The notes under the pieces were generated by a model. The model did no database searches and had not been told where the DNA came from. It was given only the letters and a program-made list of their open reading frames with translations. Of a stretch of 64,000 bases of DNA, positions 25,040-35,536 are shown one piece after another. This DNA is from Isoetes taiwanensis (Eukaryota; Streptophyta; Lycopodiopsida; Isoetales; Isoetaceae): NCBI GenBank assembly GCA_021234155.1, contig JAJEKV010000101.1:580658-644657 (forward strand), given 5' to 3'. A program made the translations under genes and the position numbers. Numbering within the stretch: the first letter of the stretch is position 1; the number at the start of each line of letters is the position of its first letter.

Positions 25040-25215
25040 ACGGGAAGGCGGCAAGGAGGCAGGGCCAAAAACCATAAGCTTAGTTGATCACATTCCCATA
25101 TGTTTCTATGCGATTCATTTGTGATTTTTAGTTAAATCGGTAGTTTTTTTTTTTGAGAGCTCGAAGCCTTTAATCTTGTGGAGCTTTTCAGTTTCAGTTT
25201 TTCAGATCTCTACAG
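25040..25215 (+). repeat. Direct repeat R4, copy a
   Basis: About 175 bases from 'gaaggcggcaaggaggcagg' through 'ccataagcttagttgatca' to 'cagatctctacaggg'. It is repeated at 25710-25902. Confidence 0.85.
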
Positions 25216-25709
25216 GGATGATAGTCTAGGTTGAAGCATAGTTTAGCTGCAACACCTTGCAAACAGAGCACGGGACGCTGATGCAATCGGCATAAAGAAG
25301 GCTTTGCCAGATTTGAGGAAGGAACAAATCCGAGACAGCACTTTCAACTTTGAGAAGGGATTTTGTTGAACTTCACGCTTTGGCGGTAAGGCTTTTGGGT
25401 TTTTCGACTTTGGACTTGATTCTGATGTTTTGGGCTTGAAGGTGGTTGTGATTGCCTTTGGGTTGCGTCTCCCATCTTCGTTAGTATTTTATGCACAACA
25501 GAGATGTAATGCAGGAACAACAGACAATTTTAGTGCACGAAAATTTCTGTAATTTCCGTATTTGTAGTCTCTATATCAATAGGCTCTGCATGTCAGCATG
25601 CCTGCCTGCTGCAAGCTCCTTGCAGTGGGCATGATTGCTCAATGTAATTCTGTCTTGACGTTTCAATGTCCAACAAGCTTTCTGAAAGCACAAGGCGGCA
25701 AGGAGGCAA

Positions 25710-25902
25710 CGGAAGGCGGCAAGGCGGCAGGGCCAAAAACCATAAGCTTAGTTGATCATATTTCGTATAACCCATTCCCATATGTTTCTATGCGATTTAT
25801 TTGTGATTTCTAGTTAAATCGGTAGCTCTTTTTTGAGAGCTCGAAGCCTTTAATCTTGTGGAGTTTTTTTTTTTCAGTTTCAGTTTTTCAGATCTCTACA
25901 GG
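25710..25902 (+). repeat. Direct repeat R4, copy b
   Basis: Second copy of 25040-25215, with small insertions ('tttcgtataaccc' after 'gatca') and a longer T run. The spacing of about 670 bases would suit solo termini of an LTR-like or tandem structure, but no polypurine tract or primer site was seen. Confidence 0.8.
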
Positions 25903-25952
25903 GCAACTCGCAGTACTTGTGTAGAAAATAGGCTCTACAGACAATCTCAACA

Positions 25953-26105
25953 CAGCAACAAAGGGATTCTACAAAGCATCCCGACAAAGCTCTAGTCGTA
26001 GGAAGCATTGGTTCCATAGGCAGGGCGGCAACCATCTAGATACAGCAGCAAAGGCGGATTCTATAAAGCATACCGACAGACCTTTAGTTGTAGGAAGCAT
26101 TGTTT
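25953..26105 (+). repeat. Tandem duplication, ~90-base unit x2
   Basis: 'acagcaacaaagggattcta' at 25953 and 'acagcagcaaaggcggattc' at 26042, both followed by 'aaagcat(c/a)ccgacaga'-type sequence and 'gtaggaagcattg'. Confidence 0.7.
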
Positions 26106-26569
26106 TCAGTCTGCCCAATAACCAGATCTACACAGTTATCTTCATTCAGATTGCCCAATCAGGGATATCCATGAGACCGTCATGCTCGGAATGGAATTTG
26201 ATGCCCAGGGGCGAATATTGTAACAGACTGATCCTGGATCAGATAAGGGGTTTGAATATTTAGGAGACGGTTATCAGAGGCCCTAGTTGCTGAGCGTCAA
26301 GGGAGTCCAGCTAAGGACCTTCAAATCTGGGCATACTCCATAGCCAAGAATGTAGAAATGGGGGGCAGGTGATGGCGGTGGCAGCAGGCTATAAGGATGG
26401 ATGTTCGAGAGGCATCAGGCTATGGGGATAGCGATAAAAAAGCAGGATAGAAAGCAGGATAAAAAGCTAGACCGAAATCAGAGATATTTGGTAACACAAT
26501 GGAGGGGACAGAATATTGCACAACAAGATAGAAATATACAGTTGTGGTATACAAAAGGATGGGTGGCAT

Positions 26570-26735
26570 ATTTCAAAATCCATAGGATGGAAAAAGGATG
26601 AGTAGCAACGGAAAAATCCAAAATCCAGAATGATGGAAAAGGATGAATGGCAGCATGGGAATCCAAAATCCACCAGATGGAAAAAGGATGTGGCAGCGGA
26701 AATCCAAAATCCAAAATGATGGAAAAAGGATCTGA
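26570..26735 (+). repeat. Minisatellite, ~42-base unit, four copies
   Basis: Four units with 'aatccaaaatcca', then 'gatggaaaaaggatg' and 'ggcagc'. They start near 26574, 26615, 26662 and 26700. The minus-strand 98-codon frame across it (FWILDF..-like repeats) is a by-product of the repeat. Confidence 0.85.
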
Positions 26736-26739
26736 TAAT

Positions 26740-28250
26740 AATTTTGGGCATTAATGAGCCCATTACCCCGAAAACCCTTCGGGGCGGGGTTTTTTAATCC
26801 TAATAGTAATCGGCGTCACTAATGTAGTCCAGGTCAGTGCGACTCTGTTGCCGCTGGGCACCACTATTGGGCACCAAGACTATGCAGAACAATTGTAGAA
26901 AAAGGAAAGGAACTAAGTGTCGAGACAGTGAGGGGCCTCCGACCGACCACCAGGATAGAGCGGGTACAACCTGCCGGCTAGTGTTCTATTTTCACATTCG
27001 AGTTCTGGTGCACCAAATCTAAGGGTTCATAATCTGACCCACTATTAAAGGTGGAACAGTGGAATCCACAATGTGTACAGCTTAAAGCTGTTGATAGCGA
27101 AGCATTCTCGCATGGCCACGAAGCCAAATATAAGCGGGGTGCTGGTGCTAATAGAAACCAAGAAAAGCCTTCAGAAAAGGCTACAATATACCACCGTGAT
27201 GTGCTAGTAGCGCCCCCTTTTGGGAGCTCGCCCATGCTACATAAGTCCAGGGGCCTCAGGGCACAAAGGACAATAATTTCTATTCTATTCCTCATATTCT
27301 AACGTGGACACGAAGTTTGGCTCCATTACACCTTCACCCTATGATATATGAAATTATGTACAAAAATTCTGGCACCTGCTCCAGCAAGTAGCAAAAATTT
27401 GGGTAAAGGCTTCTCTTAGATGAACACCATCCCAATTAATTGCAGTGATGGGGCAGTGAATGTTGTGTTTGAAGTCAGAACTGTTGCTCTAGATTGCATT
27501 GTAAACTTGAGATTGTAATTACCTTAGGCCACAACACGAATTCAACAAATTTGCACTTCACATCCCTGCAGATATTTAATGGGAATGGATTAATAGAGCA
27601 CATGAATAGTTGTTAAAGACAACTGCTAAGTATGAGTACCATACTCTGTAGGCTTGCTTGTCCGAAAAGTGTTTATGTGTTCTTAACACAGAATTATGGG
27701 GCATGGCTCTTGCTCCCTTATTGTAAGGATCCTGTATGCAAATGATATATGTTTAAAATATTACAAAGCCAAACGACACATAATCAAAATGTTACAACGT
27801 ATTAAACAGTAAAACCCTTAAGCAATAAAGGTATAACATAAGTTACAAAACATACCTCTATTTTAGTTTCTATCTGATTGATAACAATTGGCACTGCAGT
27901 ATCATCTCTGCTACTGTCATATTGAACCAAAAAAGCCTCGCATTAGAGGCATTTCCGCCGATGAATATGACATACAGGCCTTTGCTAAATTATTTTAGGT
28001 CTGTAAAATAAAACAGCATGAGGATTTAAGAGTACCTTTATTTGCATGTGATTCTTGGACATATGGGTAACTTTCAGATCTAAAGCTTGAGCTCCCTTAC
28101 GAAAATGTGAAGAAAAAGCAAAAGACTCCCTTATAGACCAGAGTGATAAAAATAGGATTCAAGATAAATCTAAAGCTGGCCATAACCAAGGATTCAAAGC
28201 TTTTTTTTTTACCAAAGGGTGCTCCATCTTTAAGCAAATCAATAGGCATC
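26740..28250. other. Gene-poor stretch
   Basis: No recognised gene. 26766-26796 has the GC-rich hairpin 'ccccgaaaacccttcgggg' followed by 'cggggtttttt'. 27940-27960 has a small hairpin 'gcctcgcattagaggc'. Open frames around 27000-27300 are short and unassigned. Confidence 0.3.
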
Positions 28251-28529
28251 CGGTTCTGGTGTATGGCTCAATGAACAGCCCTAACCCTAACATTGTAGTC
28301 CGAAGAAGAGCTCCCACACCTTGGTGCACTCAAAAGACATAAACGTATGAAGAGGTCCATATCCGTTTGCAAGTTGCAACTGCCGCCATATTTGTTTGTT
28401 TGCAAGTTGCAGTTGCTGCTGCTGCCATAGCTCGCCATGGGCGCCGTAGCCAAGAAGGTACATAAGGCCATAACCAAAAGCTTGGCTGACACCATCGCCC
28501 CTACTTGCGAAACTCGTAACAAAAAGAGA

Positions 28530-28674
28530 AGATTTGGACGGACGTTTTAGGGTTTTTTTAGGGTGAAATCCTGGCCGTCTATTTTACGGTAGAATTGGGT
28601 GGTGAAATCTCAGCCGTTGGATCTGGGGCTGGATCCAAATTCATGACTTACAGAATAACATTATAATATAGGAT
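28530..28674 (-). mobile_element. Candidate Helitron 5' terminal region
   Basis: On the minus strand the sequence starts A|TCCTATATTATAATGTT at 28674, followed by GTAAGT and an AACGGCTGAGATTT motif. It resembles the 5' end of the nested Helitron at 44423 (TCTAATATTATAATGTTTT, GTAAGT, GGTTGAGATTTAACC). A matching 3' hairpin end to the left was not found, so this may be a truncated element. Confidence 0.45.
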
Positions 28675-28975
28675 TCCATGCATTGCATTTGCATTGCCAA
28701 ATACTAACCAACTAACTCAATACCATGAAATTCTTGAATCCGTCTGCATATGATGTGGATGATGATGTAAGGGATAACGAGACTAATGAATGGTGGGAAA
28801 ATTTGCTTGTAAAGTTTGCTTCAAAAGTAGACATGGCTAGATGTTGAGTGAGAGAGGACTTCCTTGAGACACTTTTTCAGGGCTGCCAAGACCAAAAGGA
28901 CGGTCGTGGCTTGAACCATTGGTAATGAACCGTAAAGGAGAGCAGTCTTAATTTATTGCTTGGATTTAGCACACA

Positions 28976-29116
28976 ATGGAGGCTGCTCGAGGATGGGCGG
29001 ATCTCGTCAGAAGCTTGGCCAGTGCAAATCCTAGGGATATTTGCAAACTTATTAACTTAGGTACCTCGGATAATAGCGCCTACCAGTTTTCTATTCCAGA
29101 GCGGTTCAATCCTTGA
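28976..29116 (+). other. Short conserved upstream reading frame (46 codons)
   Basis: ATG at 28976 opens MEAARGWADLVRSLASANPR then DICKLINLGTSDNS. Copy 2 has the same first ~29 residues from 47693 with only Asp/Asn and Leu/Ser changes, after which the copies diverge and stop at different points. It ends about 105 bases before the lectin ATG. It could be a uORF, a remnant exon or chance; the C-terminal divergence argues against a conserved protein. Confidence 0.35.
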
Positions 29117-29222
29117 TTTTAAAACTGTGAAACGGGCACAAAATCTTCTTATCTAACTCTGGCTTCGGTATAGCAATTTTAACAGATACGCTGATTCCTT
29201 ATAAGATCAAACCTTAGCAGAA

Positions 29223-30637
29223 ATGGCAGCTCCAAAGTTCTACGGCATTAAGAGTTTGGCTCATCCTGGTTACTATCTCACCCAAAGAGGAAACCAGGTA
29301 GTGCTTGCTCGACTGAACAACGATAATCCTTATCAGGTAATCAAACACAAGTATCTGCAATTATTTGCTCAAAAATTTCCGTTCTAATATCTGTTTTGCA
29401 GTTATGGTACCTTGATGAGTCTTGGAAATACATGGGCAACCGCGCGGTCGTGCTTATCAACCATGGATCTAAGAAGGCTCTTGATTGCCAAGATCTGAAC
29501 CCAAATCGGCAGAAAGTAACTAGAAATCTCCTGTTTGGATTGGGATTTTATCGATTTATATATATAAGTTTGATAATTATGGTGTTTCCTGGTCATAACA
29601 GGTTAAACTGAGCAGCTATGATCCTACTGTAAGAACTGATACTCTGTTATGGTCTCCATCTGAATACTTTTCTACGGAAGAAGCGATCAAGGTTGCAGCA
29701 AATCAGAATCTGGTACTGTCCATCGGGGAAGACACCAAGGGCATTAATGCACAAAATGTTAATGACATTGCTGTTATAGTGGGTAATAGATCTAGAAGCG
29801 ATGAAGCCCAATGGAGATTCGTTCCTTTTGGTGATTAGCTTCTTTTTTTCTAGTCTTTGGCAGATTGCTTTTCTAGTGTGTAACGTTCACTTCCATGCAG
29901 TGCCTTTGGCTTTCAACATTCAAAACCTCTGGGCCACTCAAAACCTTACTTACAAGGTCCCTCGTACCACCACAACTTGGCAAGGCGTTGGAGCCGCTCA
30001 AAATGATGAACTCAATGTTGTTGCTGTATCTTCTGGCAACAACACTATCAATGACATGGTAAGATCACATGATAATCTGCTCTCTTTCTAAATTTGCATT
30101 GCAGTCTTTGGCCTTCTGCCACAGATCTTTTAGATCATTTCTCTAGCAGATCATATATTTTCTCACTTTTTTTCTGATATATATAATATGTATACGTTGT
30201 TATAGATCTGGTACAGGGTACCTGCGGGTGGCCAGGAAGACACCAATGACTACCCCTCCTTTATCATCATAAACAAATCCACAGGTCTTGTCCTAAAGGG
30301 CTCCTCCAAAAATGGAGAAAAGGTATCTTCGATTCGTCGCATATTTGAACCATGTTATGATTGTCTATGAATAATAAGCATGCCATGTGATGTGCAGGTG
30401 CATCTTAAGGAATATGATGTTTTAGATTATGACTTTGTTTGGGCTGAGAACCGTGCTTTAAACTCTGCTGCACAGTATGTTTGCATTAATCTGTCTAAGA
30501 TTGGTTCAACCGATCTGCATTGGTTTCTTCCGCACGACGATAAGTTTCAGAATACAGCCTACTATCATCCTTTGACTCTGCTCTCTACTACTACTGATAC
30601 TGAACATAAACTCTGGAAATTCATTCCTGTTGCGTAA
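29223..30637 (+). CDS. Two-domain EULS/R40-type lectin, copy 1 (six exons)
   Basis: Exons: 29223-29336, 29402-29515, 29602-29830, 29901-30058, 30206-30322, 30398-30637, giving 323 residues. All introns are GT..AG and phases agree. The TAG at 29836 is not a terminator: it lies in a 70-base intron beginning GTGATTAG, and splicing joins WRFVPF to VPLAFNIQNLW. The protein has two related domains of about 150 residues. Domain 1 contains YYLTQRGNQVVLARL, LWYLDESWKYMGNR, ALDCQDLN and WRFVPF; domain 2 contains IWYRVPAGGQEDTNDY, LVLKGSSKNGEK and LWKFIPVA. Introns fall at equivalent places in both domains (before LWY/IWY, and before VKL/VHL), evidence of internal duplication. The family is cytosolic/nuclear carbohydrate-binding and often stress-responsive; no signal peptide is visible. 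Two codons shorter in exon 3 than expected from copy 2's Leu/Lys/Val segment. Confidence 0.88.
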
Positions 30638-31125
30638 ACTCTCTATGTTATTCACATTCTCTGGTTTATAACTTAAGTATCTTTGGAGTACATGTAACCG
30701 TGATATTATATAAATACTAGTTAAGATACCCAGCATTGCTGGGAATAGTTTGGAACCCGTAAATGATAATCCAGCAATGAGGTTTCTGGTAATAGTTGAA
30801 ACCATTAAATGATAATCCAGGAATGAGAAATCTAAGGGAGAGTGGCCATCAATCACTCACTTAAGGGAAGAATGATCTGAATGCATTCCATAAAACATCA
30901 AACCTGCAATAGAACAACACAATCACGTGCCCTAGCATGTAAGCTAATCTGAAATCAAAGAAACAAAACAAATGGATAATTGTAACACAAGTAAAATGCG
31001 TCTAATCATGGGGGTCTGAGTGCCCATATGGTGATTTCCCTTCCTAAATGGTTCACTGAATGTAGACTGGATACTCTACCATATCAGACCTATATAATGC
31101 CTCCAATTGATTTGAATCATGCCCT

Positions 31126-31134
31126 ATTTGAAGC
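31126..31134 (+). repeat. 9-base target-site duplication of the Pack-MULE, left
   Basis: ATTTGAAGC, repeated exactly at 31918-31926. The empty site in lectin copy 2 reads ATTTGCAGC (49808-49816). Confidence 0.9.
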
Positions 31135-31185
31135 CGGGGTCTTTTTTGGCTCCCGAAATCGGGGTCTTCGGCGCCCGGAAATCGC

Positions 31186-31815
31186 TTAAGCGATTTTCCC
31201 GCCTGAAAAGGCCCCGCCGGAAAATGGAGCCAATTTTCCTTGAAAATTTATGGAATTTGTGGAGAAATCTAATGCCGGAGCAAAAGCTTGCATTCCGCCC
31301 AAAATGGGGTTGTGAAACCGCGTAGAAACCAGAGATGGTTCTTCCGTCATGGATGATGCCTGCGACCCACCAAATGCTGAACTGTAATTGTCAATCTGGG
31401 CTGCGTAGGTCTCGCCACTGTTGTAATCCACCATAATGTTGAATTTATGCGCCAAATTCTCCATTTGGGTCCCGGATACTCAATTTGGGAGCATGGCATT
31501 GTTGATTCCGGCCCTCGAAGCTCGAAACTCGAAAAGTAGATCTTCCATCATGAATTTGGGCGGCCTTGTGCTGCTGTTGAGATCAATTTTCGAGCTTTGT
31601 TCTTCGGCGGCCGCTGCAGCATTTCCATTTGGATTTGAGTTTGGGTTTGTATTTCCATTTCCATTTCCATTTCCATTTCCATTTCCATTTCCATTTCCAT
31701 TTCCATTGCCCAGCATTGGCGCATTGTTTCCCTGCGCCACCGGTTTGTGTGTATTGGGATCGATTCTAAGCTGCCGGAGCTTCTTTTTGATGGACAAGCA
31801 ATTTTCGCTTTTTTT
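31186..31815 (-). pseudogene. Captured R2R3-MYB C-terminal fragment with Gly-Asn repeat
   Basis: Minus strand reads (L)SIKKKLRQLRIDPNTHKPV, the end of the third helix of the R3 repeat and the following conserved segment of plant R2R3-MYB factors. Then come a (Gly-Asn) run coded by a GGAAAT hexanucleotide, a poly-Ala stretch and a Ser/Asn-rich C-terminal region to 31186. One TGA (31480-31482) interrupts an otherwise continuous frame, since sequence on both sides is in register. The DNA-binding repeats are missing, so it cannot act as a MYB factor. Small peptides or antisense effects are conceivable but unproven. Confidence 0.8.
31651..31707 (+). repeat. Hexanucleotide microsatellite (ATTTCC)n
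   Basis: About nine uninterrupted ATTTCC units. On the coding (minus) strand this encodes the Gly-Asn run of the MYB fragment. Confidence 0.95.
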
Positions 31816-31917
31816 TTTAAAAAATCACCTGGCCAGGTGATTTTTGCAAATTTGAAAATCGCTTAAGCGATTTTGGTCCGCGCGAGACCCCGATTTCGGG
31901 AGCCAAAAAAGGCACCG

Positions 31918-31926
31918 ATTTGAAGC
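31918..31926 (+). repeat. 9-base target-site duplication of the Pack-MULE, right
   Basis: ATTTGAAGC, identical to 31126-31134. Confidence 0.9.
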
Positions 31927-31966
31927 GGGTACCATCCTAAATGGACCACTAAAACACTATAATAGA

Positions 31967-32427
31967 TTGCCTATAATCCCTAATAGACCATCACAACTCA
32001 AAGGAACCATTAACAGAAAGTGGACCGCATGCGACCTACATGGATCACCAACACACCTAGTTAGAACAACTAGGCACCTAAATGAACCTAAATCAAACCT
32101 TAAATGGAGCAGCCAGTATCCACTGTTGTGCAGCCAAATACTTCTCAATGCATTACCTTCATTGTTCAGCTGAAATCTACTTGCTGCACCCAAATACCTC
32201 AATGAGTTTTAGAATCAGCTGAAATCCACTTTGTTGCAGCCAAAAACCTCAAGAACAACATCTAACCTGCATGAATTAGTAATGAATTGATCGAGTGGTC
32301 TGTTAGAGAATTGAACCCTAAACCAACATACTTGTTGGCAACCAAACAAGACCACCTGCACACATGCCACACACACATGTTAGTAGCACCAAGGGATGAT
32401 GATCAAATCGCCTTATCATTTGTGATT
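31967..32427. other. Spacer between Helitron and Copia-1
   Basis: No gene recognised. A ~50-base direct repeat ('cagctgaaatc(t/c)acttt..ctgca(c/g)cca', 'cctcaa') occurs at about 32168-32205 and 32217-32262. Confidence 0.5.
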
Positions 32428-32432
32428 GAATC

Positions 32433-32693
32433 TGTTTAGAAATGGACATGAAGAACAGAAGAAAAACTCGATTGATAAAGGAAGCAAGTGCTTAAGAGGA
32501 AACAAAGAGATGACCAAGGGATCACACAAGAAGCTAATCGTGTCCTCAGGGTCAGTTTGCTTATAAAGAAACTATTCTGTTAACAAGAAATCATGATTCT
32601 AAAAGCAGCTTTAACTAATTTTAGACTTGCTATGAACGGCTCTGAGACGTGGCCTTTATGCCCGAGATTCTTGCTGATGCTGAAATCATAACA
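32433..32693 (-). repeat. Copia-1 3' LTR
   Basis: 261 bases, intact, TG..CA on the minus strand. It is about 97% identical by eye to the reassembled right LTR. Confidence 0.95.
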
Positions 32694-32716
32694 CCCCCAC
32701 TCAGCAGCAGGAAGGA

Positions 32717-34320
32717 TCATGATGGTGTGTCTCTGTAACTGTGTGCAGTAACCCCCACCCAGAGGCAGACCAGATTAAAGAAATCAATGAACTTGCTGAA
32801 TTTTGGTCGGGCAAAGGGTTTGGTCAGAAGATCAGATGGCATGTCTTCTGTAGGACAATACTTCAGAATGATGGTGCCTTGTTCCAAGAGGTGATGAATG
32901 AAGTGATATTGGATATCGATATGTTTCATTCAACAATGTTGAACAGGATTTTTGGCGATCGCAAGAGCACCCTGGTTATCAGAATGAAGAACAAGGCCAG
33001 GTGTAGAGATAAGGCATAATTCTTGAGCAAGGCATTGGAGCCAGATTGCCTCTTTGCTTGCATGGGTTAAGGCCACATATTCAGCTTCGGTGGTTGAGAG
33101 AGCAACACACTTTTGTTTTGTACTGCTCCAGCTGATTACACTACCTGCAAGAGTGAAGAGAAATCTAGAAGTGGATTTTCGATCGTTATGATCACCCGCC
33201 CAATCGGTATCATAATAATCGGTGATGAAGGAAGAAGCATTAGCTGTGTAATATAGTCCATGTGTGGCTGTGCCAGCAAGATAGCGAAGCGTCCGCTTGA
33301 GGGAAAGGCAATGGGTGTGCTGAGGATCATTGTTGAATTGGCTTAACTTGCAAAGAGGAAGAGAAAGATCAGGTAGGGTACAAATGGCAGCAAAGTTAAG
33401 GAGGCCAAGCAAGGTTCGGTAGTGGTCACGAATGTGAGCAAGGTTTGGAGAACAAGGAAGATCTTGGGATAGAAGAGTGATTCCAGGTTCAAGCGGTGTG
33501 GACACAGGATAGCATGAATTCATGGAGAAATGAGTGATAATGTCTTGGATGTACTTGGCTTGATTTAGATGCAGCGTTCCTTTGCCAAGATCATAATGGA
33601 TATGCATACCGAGGAAGTAAGAGGCAAGTCCAAGGTCTTTCATGCGAAATTGGGCTTGAAGCTGATTTTTGAGGAGAGTAAGGGCAGATGGGTCTGCAGC
33701 TATGATCAGAAAATCATCCACATAAACGAGGATAATCACAAGAGAAGGAGAGTGCAGAAGTACACACTAGGATCTGCTTGACTTCTAGTAAATTTGCAGT
33801 GAAGGAGAGTATGATCGAGTTTGGAATACCAGGATCTAGAGGCTTTGTTGAGGCGGCAAACATGATTCGGATGAGCAGAATCAGAGAACCCTTCATGCTG
33901 CTCAAGAAAAACTTCTTCCTTTAGTTCACCATGCAAGAAAGCATTGGTGACATCCATCTGGTGAATATGAAGATGCTGCAAGACAGCAAAACCAAGAATG
34001 AGACGAATAGAAGGCATTTTTACCACTGGAGCAAAAGTTTCTTCATAGTCAAGGCCTTCAACTTGAGTGAATCCTCGTGCAACAAGGCGTGCTTTGAACC
34101 TGTCAATAACCCCAGAACTGTTATACTTGATCTTAAATACCCAGCGGCTAGTGATGACAGATCTGTGGCATGGCCGTGAAACAAGAGTCCATGTATTAGT
34201 TTCCTTGATGGATGCAAGTTCGAGTTCCATAGCTTGAAGCCATTGTTGTTTGTATGGACTGCGCATGGCCTGCTCAAAAGTATGAGGTTCAATGGGATGA
34301 TCAAGAGTAAGGAGACTGTA
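32717..34320 (-). pseudogene. Copia-1 reverse transcriptase and RNase H
   Basis: From upstream: ETNTWTLVSRP, SRWVFKIKYNSSGVIDRFKA, RLVARGFTQVEGLDYEETFA, QMDVTNAFLHGELKEEVFLE; then after a frameshift near 33740, IILVYVDDFLIIAADPSA with the YVDD catalytic box. The RNase H region has STTEAEYVAL and HSDNQGALAIAKNP. A TGA at 32930-32932 interrupts the RNase H tail just before MKHIDIQYHF; the same frame continues to 32717. At least one frameshift and one nonsense change make it non-functional. Confidence 0.9.
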
Positions 34321-35500
34321 GTGGAGTAACAGGGACATTGGCAAGTGGATCAGAGCAAGGTTGATCAGAACAGTTAGATGGATTATTGGATGGCAAGGGA
34401 ACATGATCCAAATGAACTTCTGGAGTAGGCATTTCCACATTGGAATAGGTCTGCATTGGAAAACATGACTCAAATTCATTGAATTTGGCATGGCAAGTGA
34501 TGAGGAGGCAATTTGTGGAAAGATCAAGTAAACGGTAGGCTTTATGGACAGGAGAATAACCAAGAAACATGCAGAGATTGCCTTGGTATCTAATTTGGAT
34601 CTCTTGGAAGAAGGAACGTGAGCAAAAGCTCTGCATCCAAAGACACAAAAATGGATAATTGAGATTGAATGGTTGGATCAAAGCTCTTATGGAATCTGAT
34701 TATCAATGCTGGAATGAGGAAGACGATTGACAATATATGTTGCAGTGTGAGCAGCTTCCCCCAAAATCTAATTGGAACATGCATGGCAAGTAAGAGACTC
34801 CTGATCATATTCAGCAAAGTACGATTGACTCGCTCTGCTCGCATTTTGCTCAGGAGAATATGGTGGTGATCTCATGACGAATACCACAAGATGAGCAAAA
34901 TGGAGAAAACATATGTGAGTTGAACTTTCCTCCTCTATCACTTCGAAGCGTGGCTAGTGTCTGGCCAGTGCTCCTCTCAGAATCTATAACAAATTGAACA
35001 AAGTAGTTATAGGCTTCATTTTTTCGTTGAAGGAGGAAGATGGTGAGCTTTCTGCTATAATCATCCAAGAAGACAAGAATGTATTGGGCTCCATTTGGTG
35101 TGGACGGGCGGATGGGTCTGCATAAATCAGTGTGAACAATCTGAAGGCAATGATCAGCTCGACTGGAAGAAGGAGGGAATGAGGACCGTGTGCTTTTGCT
35201 CAGGAGACAAACATTGCAAGGATGCTGAGTGGCATGAGCTTGAGAAAGATGTCCTTGTTTGATCAGCTAGAGTATCTTGGCAAAGCCAATATGTCCCAAT
35301 CTATAGTGCCAAAGGGAATTGGGATGTGGAGTAGTAATTGCCAACGAATTAGAATCAGAGGTAGCAAGGCATGCAGACTCAGGGGAATAAGGAGATGCAA
35401 GGGTCCTGATTTGATACAAATTACCACATCAAAATCTTGAAAGATTGTGGGAATTTCGAATTTGGCAGTACTCATGATTGGTAAAGGCAATTTGCAGACC
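34301..35500 (-). pseudogene. Copia-1 integrase region, fragmented
   Basis: Pieces in several frames: MDDYSRKLTIFLLQRKNEAY, LRSDRGGKFNS (catalytic Asp context), RVNRTLLNMIRSLLLAM, and a C-terminal region with SFFQEIQIRYQGNLCMFLGY. The expected QNG..E segment is distorted around 34845-34870, where the frame changes. Confidence 0.8.
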
Positions 35501-35536
35501 TGAGTCCGTGATTTTACTTACAGATAGGAGACTCTT

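Larger units (their letters stand above)
28918..31125 (+). repeat. Segmental duplication, copy 1 (lectin gene plus Helitron part)
   Basis: From about 28918 ('ggtaatgaaccgtaaaggag') onward this region matches 47636 onward, through the whole lectin gene and into the downstream Helitron. It resumes after the Pack-MULE at 31927 and ends at 31966/31967. Confidence 0.9.
31135..31917. mobile_element. Pack-MULE (783 bases) carrying an R2R3-MYB fragment
   Basis: Terminal inverted repeats: left CGGGGTCTTTTTTGGCTCCC, right reverse-complemented CGGTGCCTTTTTTGGCTCCC, and both continue GAAATCGGGGTCT. Further in, both arms carry the palindrome AAATCGCTTAAGCGATTT. A 9-base target duplication flanks the element, as expected for Mutator. 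There is no transposase; the interior is a captured gene piece. Insertion is polymorphic between the two lectin copies. Confidence 0.9.
30717..31966 (-). mobile_element. Small non-autonomous Helitron next to lectin copy 1 (split by Pack-MULE)
   Basis: On the minus strand the 3' end is hairpin CCCAGC-AAT-GCTGGG (30729-30743), then TATCTTAA and CTAG at 30717-30720, abutting a flanking T. The 5' end reads A|TCTATTATAGTGTTTTAG at 31966. Helitron rules met: 5' TC, 3' CTRR, hairpin about 10 bases from the 3' end, A/T target. No Rep/helicase is encoded. Without the 783-base Pack-MULE and its 9-base duplication, the element is about 460 bases and matches 49459-49856. Confidence 0.72.

Noticed and set aside
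26766-26796. Hairpin plus T-run resembling a bacterial intrinsic terminator
   Set aside because: The surrounding DNA is plant nuclear in character (introns, LTR elements), and a related T-run motif at 22857 lacks the stem, so it is probably part of a dispersed repeat.
27206-27235. CTAG near a CCC/GGG stem as a possible Helitron 3' end for the 28674 terminus
   Set aside because: The base before CTAG is G rather than A, the stem is imperfect, and no family resemblance to the other three hairpins is seen.
29801-30091. Separate small genes for the second lectin domain starting MKPNGDSF or MPCDVQ
   Set aside because: These starts lie inside exon/intron sequence of the six-exon lectin gene; the spliced model keeps frame across all junctions.
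31436-31840. 134-codon plus-strand frame with Phe-Pro repeats
   Set aside because: Antisense shadow of the captured MYB fragment; the Phe-Pro run is the reverse of the Gly-Asn hexanucleotide.
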